Positions 40,066 through 49,865 of a stretch of DNA of 64,000 nucleotides are shown one piece after another. The position numbers and the translations under genes were made by a program. The stretch comes from CAWCKS01 sp963796195. GTDB taxonomy: Bacteria; Pseudomonadota; Alphaproteobacteria; Rhizobiales; Xanthobacteraceae. The notes under the pieces are model-generated. The model saw only the letters and a program-made list of their open reading frames with translations, was not told where the DNA came from and made no database searches. Each line of letters begins with the position of its first letter. Position 1 is the first letter of the stretch. The DNA is taken from positions 1 to 64,000 of the forward strand of contig CAWCKS010000003.1 in NCBI GenBank assembly GCA_963796195.1, read 5' to 3'.

Positions 40066-41416
40066 CTATGCCGCGCCCTTGAAGCGATCGTTGTCGAGAC
40101 GATTTGTGCGCGAGGCCTCGCCACCGGCCGTGACATCAGGGCGCGCGCCGGACCCGCCCGTGATCAGCCGGGTGCCGCGCTGGAAGGTGACGTAGTTCCA
40201 GGCCCAGCTCATTGCCACGACCAGGCGATTGCGGAAGCCGATCAGGAAATAGATGTGCGCCGTGCTCCACAATAACCATGCGAAGAAGCCGGTGAACTTC
40301 AGTGCGCCGCGCTGGAAGACCGCGCGCTTGCGCCCGATGGTGGCGAGTGATCCGTAGTCGCGGTAGCGAAACGGCGGCAAGCTCTTCCCGGCAGCGCGCG
40401 CTTTCAGGAGCCGCGCCAGATACTGCCCCTGTTGTTTGGCGACCGGCGCGACGCCGGGCAGCGGCTTGCCGTCGTCGTCAAGCAGGAGAGCAGTGTCGCC
40501 GAGCACGAAAACATCAGGCGATCCCTTGACCGACAGATCGGGCTCGACCTTGACGCGGCCGGCGCGGTCAGCCGTCGACGCCGAGCCAGCGCGCCGCCGG
40601 CGACGCCTTCACGCCCGCGGCCCACATGATGGTGCGGGTCTCGATGCGCTCCTCGCCGATTGCCACCGCCTCGTCGCTGCAGCCGGTGACGGCCGCGTTG
40701 AGGCGGACCTCGACGCCGAGCTGTTCGAGCGAGTGCTTTGCGTTCTCCGACAGGCTCGGATCGAACGGCGTCAGCAGACGCGGTCCCGCCTCGACCAGGA
40801 CGATGCGCGCGCAGCGCGGATCGATGGTGCGGAAATCGGACGCCAGCGCCCGCTTGGCGAGTTCGGCGATCGCGCCCGCCATCTCGACGCCGGTCGGGCC
40901 GCCGCCGACCACGACGAAGTTCAACAGGCGCTGGCGCTCGGCCGGATCAGGTTCGGTCTCGGCGTGTTCGAAAGCGAGCAGGATGCGGCGGCGCAGATAC
41001 GTCGCATCATCGATGGTCTTGAGGCCGGGCGCGAACGGCGCCCATTCGTCGTGGCCGAAATAGGCATGCTCGGCGCCGGTCGCGAGCACCAGTATGTCGA
41101 ACGGAATCCTGCGGCCGTCGGCGATGACCTCCTTGGCGCCCAGGCCGACGCCCGAGACTTCGGCGAGGATCACCGTCGCGTTCTTCTGGTCGCGCAGGAT
41201 GGCGCGGATCGGAGAGGCGATCTCGGCCGGCGACAGGCCGGCGGTCGCGACCTGGTACAGCAGCGGCTGGAACAGATGATAGTTGTGCCGGTCGATGACG
41301 GTGATGTCGAAATCGGAACCGGCCAGGTCCTTGGCCAGCGACAACCCGGCAAAGCCGGCGCCGACGATGACGACGCGGCGTCTGCGGCCTCTCATATCTG
41401 TCTCGGCCATTGTCAT
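40066..41416 (-). CDS. ndh: Type II NADH:quinone oxidoreductase (NDH-2)
   Basis: Single-subunit, non-proton-pumping NADH dehydrogenase, ~449 residues, bound to the inner face of the membrane. FAD motif VVIVGAGFAGLSLAKDL, NADH motif VVVGGGPTGVEMAGAIAEL, quinone-site part KQQGQYLARLL and a C-terminal amphipathic anchor (WLLWSTAHIYFLIGF, AMSWAWNYVTFQRG). The start ATG 41416 follows GGAGG. A frameshift at ~40573 (GG for G in VDADRAGRVKV) splits the enzyme. It feeds electrons from NADH to quinone. Convergent with the TPP enzyme gene. Confidence 0.88.
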
Positions 41417-41519
41417 CTCCGGCCTCCAGCGTCTCAATGTCATAGGTGGTTTGCGAGAGCATCGAAGTCCAGATCAAAGCTCATCGCCCCGGCCATGGCT
41501 TCGATGCCAAAACCGCATT

Positions 41520-42335
41520 TCATCGGAGGCGGGCCTGCAACCGGGTTGACCGCGACCGCATTCGCCCGGCTGAGTGGGGCCAATGCCGTGACCGTTTGCC
41601 AGCCTTCACCTCAACGACGATATCGCTTGCGGCCAGAACGGCGTTGATCTCCGCAACATCGAACTCTGCGTTCGCGCGCAAGCCGGCGGCGGCCGCCTCC
41701 GCGAGCGTCGCGCCGGCGATGAGCGCGGACAAAAAGGCGAAGGCGCCATCAGGCAGTCGCCAGACTTCGCCTCGAGCCGTCGTGCAGGCGACGAGCGCAT
41801 CCTCCGGACCCCAGCGCCGCACCCAGCGGTCGCCGCCCGGCTGGTTGACCCGCCAGCCTGTCACGGCCGGGAATTTCGACCGCAGCAGAATGATCGACGG
41901 GTGCAGCACCGGATGCATCGAGACGTCGTCGCACGCATTTTTGGAACGTGCATACGGAATCGGCCGTCGCGTCAGATATCATCGTGCCGCAATGCATGCT
42001 GCATCAATTGCAGCAATGTCGGCGATATAGTCCGCGGATGCATTCGTTCCGAGGCGTCTGAGGAATGCTGGAAAGTGATCGCCATAGAATGTTGCTGCGG
42101 GTGCCGTCGGCGCTTCCTGAGCGACGAACTGCGCCGCGACATCCAGAAAGGCGTCCGCGCCGAGCATGCGCGCGATCGTCGGGAAACTCTCCGCCAGCAC
42201 GCGCAGCAGCTTGCTGGCGATGCCATTGCGGTGCGACGGGAAACCGGCGGCGCGCGGACGCGGCGTTTCAATCGCCGCAAGCGCCGCGGCGGTGATCGGG
42301 CTGGTCGACCGCACGGCGTCCTGGAACGGGATCAT
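41520..42335 (-). CDS. HvfC/BufC-like (DUF2063) protein, interrupted
   Basis: ~272 residues, starting MIPFQDAVRSTSPITAA at ATG 42335. The N-terminal helical domain (RVLAESFPTIARMLGADAFLDVAAQFV) and the C-terminal part (HPVLHPSIILLRSKFPAVTGW) match the HvfC/BufC family, accessory proteins of copper-binding or ribosomally made peptide (bufferin) systems. An in-frame TGA at 41979 separates the halves; two compensating indels near 41975 and 41935 would restore the protein. Family partners (a small precursor peptide and a DUF692 enzyme) are not seen; only a short upstream frame ending MLETRATLKEAR overlaps its start and could be the tail of a lost partner. Confidence 0.6.
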
Positions 42336-42560
42336 CAGCGCGCCTCCTTGAGCGTCGCCCGGGTTTCGAGCATCGCCATGAGAGCGTCTCGTGCGGCAAG
42401 GATGAAATGCCTAGGTGCGATTGCTGCGATAGCCGCCGCGCATCGGCGGCTGAATAGCCGGCGGCTATTGCAATGACAGCCATCGGGCATTTCCGCTCTC
42501 GGCGCGGTCGGGACAATCTGCCGCCGTCGCTTCACGCGCATCATCTTTCAGGAGGCTGTC

Positions 42561-43031
42561 ATGCTGCTAGGCTTCATCAAGACCGTACTGGTCGCCGCTT
42601 TTCTCACCGTGCCGGTGTCGTTCTCGCGCGCCGACGAAGGCGACGGCGTCGTGCGGGTCAGGAGTGCGGTCGCGATGCCGGAGGCAATCGCCCGCATCAA
42701 GAAGGACATCGCCGCAAAGGGCATCAAGTTCTTCGACGAGATCGACCAGTCAAGGCTCGCCGCCGACGCCGGCATCAAGCTCAGGCCGTCGACGCTGCTG
42801 GTGTTCGGCAATCCGCCGCTCGGCACCCAGTTCATCGCCGCGAACCCGAATGCGGGCCTCGACTGGCCGGTCCGACTGCTGTTGACCGAGGACGACAGCG
42901 GTCAGGTCTGGGCCGTCTACACCGACTTCAACTGGATCGCTCACCGCCATGGCATCACCACCCGCGACGCCCAATTCAAGATGGCGACCTCGGTCGTGAG
43001 TTCGATACTTTCCACGATCGAGACGAAGTGA
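42561..43031 (+). CDS. DUF302 domain protein with signal peptide
   Basis: 156 residues from ATG 42561 after AGGAGG. Signal peptide MLLGFIKTVLVAAFLTVPVS, then a single DUF302 domain: ARIKKDIAAKGIKFFDEIDQ, STLLVFGNPPLGTQFI and DWPVRLLLTEDDSGQVWAVY. DUF302 proteins are small dimeric periplasmic or cytoplasmic proteins of unknown function. It is followed 85 bp later by the glutathione-reductase-like gene on the same strand. Frame intact. Confidence 0.85.
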   Translation: MLLGFIKTVLVAAFLTVPVSFSRADEGDGVVRVRSAVAMPEAIARIKKDIAAKGIKFFDEIDQSRLAADAGIKLRPSTLLVFGNPPLGTQFIAANPNAGLDWPVRLLLTEDDSGQVWAVYTDFNWIAHRHGITTRDAQFKMATSVVSSILSTIETK

Positions 43032-43116
43032 CTGCCGCGCTGCTGTCACAGCCGCGGCGTCAAATTGCGGGCGGTGCGCTATTGGGCGGTCGCCCGTATC
43101 CTTGAGGAGCCATGCC

Positions 43117-44470
43117 ATGGCCTCGGAACGCCTTGACGTCCTGATCATCGGCGGCGGCAATGCCGGCATCGCCGCGGCGTTGCCGGCGCGCAAGGCAAAC
43201 CTCTCCGTCGCGATGGTCGAGTCGCGCGACCTCGGCGGCACCTGTCCTAACCGCGGCTGCACGCCGAAGAAGGTGCTGGTCGCCGCCGGCCACGCGCTGC
43301 ACGAGATCGAGCGCGCCCATGTGCATCGTATCTCGGTTGCGAAGCCGACGCTCGACTGGGCCGCCCTGATCGATCGTGAGAAAGATCTCATCAAGGACGT
43401 TCCGAAGAATACCGAGCGCGGATTGGTCAGGCGCGGCGTCGAGATCGTGCGTGGCGAAGCCGCCTTCATCGCGCCGAACGCGGCGCGGATCGGTGACCGT
43501 ACGATCGAAGCGAGAGACCATCGTCATCGCTACCGGATCGAAACCGCGGCCACTGCCAATTCCCGGCGCGGACAAGATGATCACCTCGGATGAGATGCTG
43601 AGCGAGCGCGAATTGCCGGCATCTGTCGTGTTCGTCGGCGGCGGGGTGATCGCGCTCGAATTCGGCCATATCTATGCGCGGGCCGGCGCAAGGGTCACGA
43701 TCCTCGAAGTGCTGCCGCAGCTGCTGCCGGCGCTCGATGCCGACGCGGTCAAGATGCTGCAGGCCGAAAGCGAGCGCATCGGGATCGCGGTTCATACCGG
43801 CGTCAAGGTGAAGGAGATTCAGGGCGACGGGAAGAATCTCCGCGTCATCTTCGAGAAGGACGGCCGCGAGCTCAACGTTAGCGGCGGCCGCGTCGTCAAC
43901 GGCGCCGGCCGTATCGCCAATGTCGACACGCTGAACCTTGCAGCCGCGAACGTCGCCCATGACCGCGGGCGCATCGCGCTCGATCCTTACCTGCGCTCGA
44001 CCTCAAATCCCAACGTTTATGTCTGTGGCGACGCGGTTCCGACGACGCCGCAGTTGTCGCCGATCGCGACCTATGAAGGCGATATCGTCGGTCGCAACAT
44101 TGTCGAGGGGCCCAGGCACCAGCCCGACTACGCCAGCGTACCAACCTCCGTCTATACCGTGCCGGCGCTGGCAAGCGTCGGCTTGACCGAAGCCGCGGCG
44201 CGCGACAAGGGCTTCAAGGCCAACGTCCATACCACCGACTTGCTGGGCTGGTTCTCGGCGCGGACCTATGCCGAGACGGTGGCGTGGTCGAAGATCGTTG
44301 TCGACGAGTCGACGGACAAAATCCTTGGCGCGCACTTCGTCGGCCATTCCGGCGAGGAACTGATCAACCTGTTCGGTCTTGCGATGGGTCTCGGCATCAC
44401 CGCCGCACAAATCCGCGATAAGGTCTACGCCTACCCAACGTTTACGTCGGACATCAAGAATCTGGTCTAG
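43117..44470 (+). CDS. Pyridine-nucleotide-disulfide oxidoreductase (glutathione reductase-like)
   Basis: FAD-dependent disulfide reductase, ~450 residues, start ATG 43117 after GAGGAG. FAD motif LIIGGGNAGIAAAL; redox-active disulfide GGTCPNRGCTPKK (CX4C); NAD motif VVFVGGGVIALEFGHIYARAG; second FAD motif VYVCGDAVPTTPQLSP; C-terminal dimerisation domain. The usual C-terminal HP-E catalytic motif is not evident, and there is no mercuric-reductase CC tail. A frameshift at ~43508 divides the first ~130 residues from the rest (corrected RETIVIATGSKPRPL). Substrate unclear: glutathione-type or another small disulfide. Confidence 0.83.
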
Positions 44471-44536
44471 GCGACTGGATTGGGCACGAAACCTATCGCG
44501 CGCCGATGGAGGAACTCGGCCGCAGGAGCGCGTGAT

Positions 44537-44749
44537 CTACCAGTGCCGCCAGTGGGTCGGATCGACGGCCAGGGGACGACGATCGCCAGCGCTCGTCCAT
44601 CCATCGGATTCGCGCCGGCACGGAAATCCGATCGCGTTGACCTCGTGCTCGTCGATCACGGCAAGCTCAAGGTCGCGATCGAACGGCGCGGCGTGAACCG
44701 GGATCCAGACGCTTGTTCGCGGCCGGCTCGCTGCCATGTGCCGGGTCAT
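44537..44749 (-). CDS. Small conserved-looking protein, function unknown
   Basis: 70 codons from ATG 44749 (or ATG 44737). The body IPVHAAPFDRDLELAVIDEHE, then FPCRRESDGWTSAG and PTHWRHW at the end has the look of a real rhizobial small protein: a strong W/H-rich motif and acidic core, not a GC-rich shadow. It lies directly after the YeiH gene on the same strand, 26 bp beyond its stop, and may be the last gene of that operon. No domain recognised. Confidence 0.5.
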   Translation of the reverse strand: MTRHMAASRPRTSVWIPVHAAPFDRDLELAVIDEHEVNAIGFPCRRESDGWTSAGDRRPLAVDPTHWRHW

Positions 44750-44775
44750 TGCCGGATTCTCGGCTCAATCTGCGT

Positions 44776-45810
44776 TCAGATCTTGAAGTGCAGCAGCACG
44801 AGCACGAGAGCAGCGAGGAACACGGTCTCGCCGACCATCAGCGCCACCGGCTTGACGCCGATGCTCGCGAGCTCACGCAGACGCGTCTTGGTTCCAAGCG
44901 CGGCGACCGCTGCGATGAGGCACCACTGCGATACGTCAGCGCCAAGCTTTGTCACGGCGGGCGGGACGATGTTGGTGCTGTTCAAGGCGACAAGGACCGC
45001 GAAGGCAACGGCAAAACCGGGCAACAACGGTGGCCGCTTTGCGCCCGGCTCAGTGCCCGCGCGCCGGTAACTCACGACAGTGATCGCGATCACCGGTAGC
45101 AGCATCGCGACGCGCATCAGCTTGACGAAGGTCGCGACGTCGCCGGTTTCGGGCGACAGGCTGTAGCCGGCGCCGACCACTTGCGCGACGTCATGGATGG
45201 TGGCGCCGATAAACACGCCGGCCCCGCGCGCGTCGAGTCCGATCGCGTGTACCAGCACCGGATAGGCAATCATCGCCAGCGTTGACAGCGCGGAAACGCC
45301 GAGCACGGTGAACAGCGTTGCGCGCTCCTTCAGCGGGTGATTGGGCAGCGCCGCGGCAATCGCCAGCGCCGCAGACGCACCGCAGATCGCCGTGGCGCCG
45401 CCGCTCAAGAGGCCGAAGCCGGCGCGAAAGCCGAGCAACCGCGCGACGACGATGGATGTTCCGATCGTCAGCGCGACCGACAGCAGGACGAGCGCAATTG
45501 GCTGCCAGCCGAGTGCCGCGATCTGCACCAGAGTGATGCGCAGGCCCAGCAGCGCAACACCAATCCGCAACACCGTGCGGGCGGTAAATTCGATGCCGGG
45601 AACGCAGGCGCCATCGGTCGAGAGAAAGTTCATCGCCATGCCAAGCAGCAGCGCCATCAGCATCACCGGCGCGCCGTAGTGCTGCGACAGGAATGCGGCC
45701 GCGGCGGCAAGCACGCCGCTCGCGAGCAATCCCGGAGCAAGCACGCTGCCGGTCGCAAAGACCGTCGCGCCGTTGCTCGACAGCGTGGCCACTGCAGCGC
45801 GGGGTGTCAT
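44776..45810 (-). CDS. YeiH/UPF0324 putative sulfate/sulfite exporter
   Basis: Integral membrane protein, 344 residues, with about ten spans. Family marks: LRIGVALLGLRITLVQIAALG, the central SGGATAICGASAALAIAAAL and IGATIHDVAQVVGAGYS. Members of the PSE family (YeiH, TauZ) are often linked to sulfonate breakdown, where sulfite or sulfate must leave the cell. Overlaps the MFS gene by ATGA, so it is translated with it. It is the last clear gene of the six-gene operon begun by the TauD dioxygenase. Confidence 0.87.
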   Translation of the reverse strand: MTPRAAVATLSSNGATVFATGSVLAPGLLASGVLAAAAAFLSQHYGAPVMLMALLLGMAMNFLSTDGACVPGIEFTARTVLRIGVALLGLRITLVQIAALGWQPIALVLLSVALTIGTSIVVARLLGFRAGFGLLSGGATAICGASAALAIAAALPNHPLKERATLFTVLGVSALSTLAMIAYPVLVHAIGLDARGAGVFIGATIHDVAQVVGAGYSLSPETGDVATFVKLMRVAMLLPVIAITVVSYRRAGTEPGAKRPPLLPGFAVAFAVLVALNSTNIVPPAVTKLGADVSQWCLIAAVAALGTKTRLRELASIGVKPVALMVGETVFLAALVLVLLHFKI

Positions 45811-47135
45811 GCAACGGCTCCCTGCGAGGCCGGTGCGATCGACAGTGCGCTGGCGCCCTGCTTGTCGGCCTGGTAGCCGCCATGCGCCATCATGAAGGAC
45901 GCCGCCGCCAGGATGCAGGCCAGTGGCGTCAGCGTCAGCGCGTTATCGAGTCCCACCGCGTCCGACAATACGCCGCCGATGAACGGTCCGATCGCGAGCC
46001 CAAACAGGTTCTGGAAGAGCGATAACACCGACGCGCCCGTCGAGCGCACGCCCGGATGAATCACGTCGAGCACGATCGCCGCGGCGGGACCAACGGTGCA
46101 GGTCGCCAGGAAGCCGCCGAACACGATCAGGCCGAACTGGCTCGCCTGGGTGAGCTGAAGCCCGATGTGCTTGCCGCCGAATGCCAGCATCAAAGCCACC
46201 ATGCCCAGCAGGCTGAGAACCGCGACCGACAGGAACTTGCCGCGCGGGTCGCGCACGCCGGCGCGGTCGACCACGATGCCGAGTACGAGGCTGCCCAGTG
46301 CGCCGGCCAGCACGACCAGCGCCGCCTGGACGCCGGCCTTGTCAGGCGCAATGCCATAGGTGCGGTTGAGGAAGCTCGGCAGCCACGACCACAGCGCTGA
46401 CACGGCGATCAATTCGGCGGCGGCGCCAATGCAGACCCAGCGGACCGTTGTCGAGCGAAAGATCGTGGAGATCATGTTGCGCTTGCTCGGTGCGTTGCTA
46501 TCGGTGCCGGTGGCATCGGTTGCCACGGTGCGGTAGTCGCGCACGAACAGATAGAGCAGGGCGATGACGAGGCCGGGGATGCCGACGACGCCGAACGCCG
46601 CCTGCCAGCCGAATCGCGCGGCGATCACGCCGCCGAGAATGACGCCGAGCACCGAGCCGATCGATGCGGAGGCAAAGAAGCCGCCGAGCAACCCGCCGCG
46701 CATGCGTTGCGGGAAGTGCGCTGCGACCATCGCCGCACCGACCGAGCCGTAACCGGCCTCACCAAGGCCGACGACGGCGCGCGCGGCAAGCAGTTGCCCG
46801 TAGGTCTGCGCGAACATGCAGGAGATGCAGGCAAGGCTCCACAGCAGCGCCATCACGACAATGCTTTTGACGCGGCTGGCGCGGTCGGCGATCCATGCGA
46901 CCGGAATGCCAAACACCGCGACGGTGATCGAGATCACCGAGACCAGCAGGCCAAGCTCTTTGTCGGACAGGTTCCATTCCGCCTTCAGGAACGGAAACAT
47001 CGAGACGATGACCTGGCGATCGACATAGTCGAAGATCATCAGCGCGACGGTCATCGCGTAAGCGAACCAGGCGGCGCGGCGCCCGAACAGAAACTTGTCG
47101 CCGGTATCGTTGGCATTTGCGACAGGCAGATTCAT
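45807..47135 (-). CDS. MFS transporter
   Basis: Twelve-span major facilitator permease, 442 residues. Start ATG 47135 after GGAGGAACGTCA; an earlier in-frame start at 47153 lacks such a site. The first span contains IFDYVDRQVIVSMFPFLK, as in the anion:cation symporter and aromatic-acid uptake group, and the inter-helix motif is IADRASRVKSI. It is fifth in the operon; likely imports the compound handled by the dioxygenase, lyase and reductase encoded upstream. Frame intact. Confidence 0.88.
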   Translation of the reverse strand: MNLPVANANDTGDKFLFGRRAAWFAYAMTVALMIFDYVDRQVIVSMFPFLKAEWNLSDKELGLLVSVISITVAVFGIPVAWIADRASRVKSIVVMALLWSLACISCMFAQTYGQLLAARAVVGLGEAGYGSVGAAMVAAHFPQRMRGGLLGGFFASASIGSVLGVILGGVIAARFGWQAAFGVVGIPGLVIALLYLFVRDYRTVATDATGTDSNAPSKRNMISTIFRSTTVRWVCIGAAAELIAVSALWSWLPSFLNRTYGIAPDKAGVQAALVVLAGALGSLVLGIVVDRAGVRDPRGKFLSVAVLSLLGMVALMLAFGGKHIGLQLTQASQFGLIVFGGFLATCTVGPAAAIVLDVIHPGVRSTGASVLSLFQNLFGLAIGPFIGGVLSDAVGLDNALTLTPLACILAAASFMMAHGGYQADKQGASALSIAPASQGAVA

Positions 47136-47172
47136 TGACGTTCCTCCGAACAATTATCTGGCAAGAAGAAAT

Positions 47173-48144
47173 TCAGGGCATCAGCACGGTGGCGCCGGTG
47201 GTCTTGCGCGCTTCCAGCGCGCGATGCGCTTCGCCGGCATCAGCGAGGGCAAAGGTCTGTTTCGGCTCGCCAGTGATCTTTCCCGCGAGCACGAGATCGA
47301 ACAGCTCTTTCGCCATCTCGAGCATGTGGGCGCGCGGCGTTACGTAGTGGATCATCGCCGGGCGCGTGACCCAGATCGAGCCTTTGACCGCGAGCAGTTG
47401 CGTATCGATCACCACCGGGCCCGACGAGGTGCCGTTGCTGATCAGCGCGCCGCGCGGCTGCAAACTGTCGAGCGAGGCCAGCAGCGTGTCCTTGCCGACG
47501 GAGTCGTAGACCACGGGCACGCCCTTTCCGTCAGTGATCTCGCGGACGCGCCTGGCGATGTCCTCACGCGAGGTGACGATCGTGTGCGTGCAGCCGTTGG
47601 CTTTCGCGATCTCGGCCTTCGCGTCGGTCGACACTGTGCCGATCATGGTGACGCCGAGGGCACGCGCCCACTGGCAGGCGATCAGGCCGACGCCGCCGGC
47701 GGCGGCGTGATACAGGATCGTCTCGCCGCCCTTCAGCGGGTAGACCTGACGGAACAGGTACTGCGCCGTCATGCCCTTCATCATCAGCGTCGAGGCGGTG
47801 CGGTCCGAGACGCCATCGGGCAGCGGGATCAGCACGTCGGCCGGCATGACGCGAACGTCGGAGTAGGCGCCCTGCGGCCCGAGCAGATAGCCGACGCGGT
47901 CGCCGGCCTTGACGTCGGTCACGCCTGGGCCAACGGCCTCGACGACGCCAACGGCGTCCGAGCCGAGCCCGTTGGGCAGTGGCAGCGGATAGCGGCCGGT
48001 GCGGAAGTAGATGTCGATGAAGTTGACGGCCACATAGGAGTGGCGCACCCGCGCCTGGCCGGGGCCGGGATCACCGACCTCGACCTGCTCGAGGCGAAGC
48101 ACTTCGGGACCGCCGATGCGGTCGAGACGGACGGCGCGTGCCAT
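47173..48144 (-). CDS. NADPH:quinone oxidoreductase-like MDR protein
   Basis: 323 residues from ATG 48144 after GGGAGGA. GroES-like part EAVGPGVTDVKAGDRVGYL and NADP motif ILYHAAAGGVGLIACQWARAL are typical of the QOR (zeta-crystallin-like) family: it reduces quinones or enones with NADPH, without zinc. It lies 37 bp upstream of the MFS gene and 19 bp downstream of the serine hydrolase gene. Confidence 0.9.
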   Translation of the reverse strand: MARAVRLDRIGGPEVLRLEQVEVGDPGPGQARVRHSYVAVNFIDIYFRTGRYPLPLPNGLGSDAVGVVEAVGPGVTDVKAGDRVGYLLGPQGAYSDVRVMPADVLIPLPDGVSDRTASTLMMKGMTAQYLFRQVYPLKGGETILYHAAAGGVGLIACQWARALGVTMIGTVSTDAKAEIAKANGCTHTIVTSREDIARRVREITDGKGVPVVYDSVGKDTLLASLDSLQPRGALISNGTSSGPVVIDTQLLAVKGSIWVTRPAMIHYVTPRAHMLEMAKELFDLVLAGKITGEPKQTFALADAGEAHRALEARKTTGATVLMP

Positions 48145-48163
48145 GGTCAATCCTCCCTGGATC

Positions 48164-48763
48164 TCAAGCGCAAAGGCGTTGTTGCTTCAGCCGGCATTGC
48201 GATGCGGTCACATCAAGCTCGTTGATGAGGGCCTCTGCCTGCGGCCATGAGCCGAAGCCTGATGCCGGATTGAGGTGGCCGACCTCGCCGAGATCGACCA
48301 GCTTGCTGCCCCACGAGCGCGCGAACGCGGCGACGCGTTCATAGCGTGCGAGCGGGTCATTGCGACTGGCTGCGACGATGCTGCGGAACGGCAGAGCGTT
48401 GCGCGGCACCGGCAGCCAGCCGCCCCCCTCCAGGGACTCCATCGACGGATAGCCTTCCGGCAACGGTTGATCGAAATCCGCTGGTGTCGCCAGCAGCGCG
48501 CCGCGTACCGTACGCCGTGTCAATCGCGCCCAATGGGTGACCGCGATCACGCCACCAGAGTGCGCGACGACGATGATTGGTCCATCGATCTTGGCTGCTG
48601 CCTCTTCGATGGCTTCGACGCGGGCGAGACAATCGAGATTGTCGCGCCCCATCGGCGTCACGGTGCGAACCCGCGGCAGCCGCGAGGCCAGCAGAGTCTG
48701 CCAATGCTGCGGCACGTGGTCCCGCAAGCCCGGCACGATCAATACTGTGGCCTCGCGTGCCAT
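48164..48763 (-). CDS. RBBP9/YdeN-family alpha/beta hydrolase
   Basis: Small serine hydrolase, 199 residues, starting MAREATVLIVPGLRDH at ATG 48763, five bases after the BKACE stop. The nucleophile elbow is VVAHSGGVIAVTHW; the acid and base are probably in SRNDPLARYERV and GEVGHLNPASGFGSWP. The family (human RBBP9, Bacillus YdeN) has few known substrates. The tight spacing to BKACE argues for coupled expression. Confidence 0.87.
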   Translation of the reverse strand: MAREATVLIVPGLRDHVPQHWQTLLASRLPRVRTVTPMGRDNLDCLARVEAIEEAAAKIDGPIIVVAHSGGVIAVTHWARLTRRTVRGALLATPADFDQPLPEGYPSMESLEGGGWLPVPRNALPFRSIVAASRNDPLARYERVAAFARSWGSKLVDLGEVGHLNPASGFGSWPQAEALINELDVTASQCRLKQQRLCA

Positions 48764-48767
48764 TTCC

Positions 48768-49824
48768 TTACTCCGCGGCCTGCTGGAAGCGAGCGAAGGC
48801 CCGGACGGTTCGGCGCAAAGCCGTTCTTCGCCAGCGTCTCCTCGATGCTGTTGTAGAACGTGCCGATCTTCAGGATCTTCTTGGCTTCCTTGCCGGTCGC
48901 GATGTCGCGGCCGAATTCGCGCGAGATGCGCACCAGCTGCTCGATCTGCTGCACGGTCGTCATCTTGTGCTTGCGGTCCTGGCTCCACAGGTTGTCCTCG
49001 ATGCCGCAGCGGACGTGCAGGCCCATGGCGATCGCCATCATGTTGACCGGCAGCGTGTTGAGCATCGAGCTCTCCAGCGTCAGCGCGGCGCCGTCCGGCG
49101 TCGCCCGCAGGAAGTTGGCGAGGTTGTAGATGGTCGGCGCATCCATGCCGCCGCCGATCGCGACCCAGTTCATCACCAGCGGGCCCTTGTAGATGCCGCG
49201 GCGGATCATGCGCTCGACGGTCTCGAAGCTGTTGATGTTGTAGAACTGGAACGCGCTCTGGATGCCCTTGGCGCTGAGCCGCTTGACGTGCTCCTCCGCC
49301 CAGGTCGGGCCGGCCGGAACGATCATCTCGCGGAATGCCTGGTGCATCACCGGTTCGCCGAGCGAGGTGCCGGCGTAGTCGCGCGGGTCCATCTGCTCGA
49401 AAATGTTCATCTGCGAGGTGTTGACGGTGACCGTCACCTGGTCCGGCACAGGCGTCAGCTCGGCCAGCATGTGGCGGGTGTCGTCAGACAGCCACTTCGC
49501 CTTGTCGCCTTCGGTCTCAGGCGCGAACGAGATCGAGCCGCCGACCTGCAGCACCATGTCAGGCACCGCGATGCGCAGCCGCGCCAAGAGCTCATTGAAC
49601 TTGGAAAGCCGCTTCGAGCCCTTGCCGTCGGCTTCGCGGACGTGAACGTGCAGCACCGTGGCACCGGCGTTGTAGCAATCGACCGCCTTCTGCACCTGGT
49701 CGTCCATCGTGACTGCGATGTCCTCGGGGAAATCCGAAGGCAGCCATTCCGGGCCGTAGGGAGACGCGGTGATCACCAGCTTGTCCTGGTTCTCGGGATG
49801 CAGTGCGCCGTCGAGGAAGTTCAT
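48768..49824 (-). CDS. Beta-keto acid cleavage enzyme (BKACE, DUF849)
   Basis: ~351 residues from ATG 49824. BKACE enzymes condense a beta-keto acid with acetyl-CoA and release acetoacetate plus a new CoA ester; zinc-dependent TIM barrel. Seen here: LVITASPYGPEW, the zinc-ligand pair HVHVREADGKG, QVGGSISFAPETEGDK, HVRCGIEDNLW. A frameshift at ~48800 (CCC for CC) replaces the natural end (AFARFQQAAE, TAA 48768) with an overlong tail running into the hydrolase gene. Family members act on 3-keto-5-aminohexanoate, dehydrocarnitine and similar acids; which one is unknown here. Confidence 0.88.
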
Positions 49825-49865
49825 GGTCGTTTCCTTTCGCTGAGGTGGAGTGTTTGAAGTGCAGT

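Noticed and set aside
41426..41460. TTGATCTGGAC sequence upstream of the NDH-2 gene as a FixK box
   Set aside because: The second half-site does not fit TCAA at the right spacing.
44480..45070. Plus-strand frame of 196 codons between the disulfide reductase and YeiH
   Set aside because: Its second half is antisense to YeiH and the first half is antisense to the more protein-like 70-codon minus frame.
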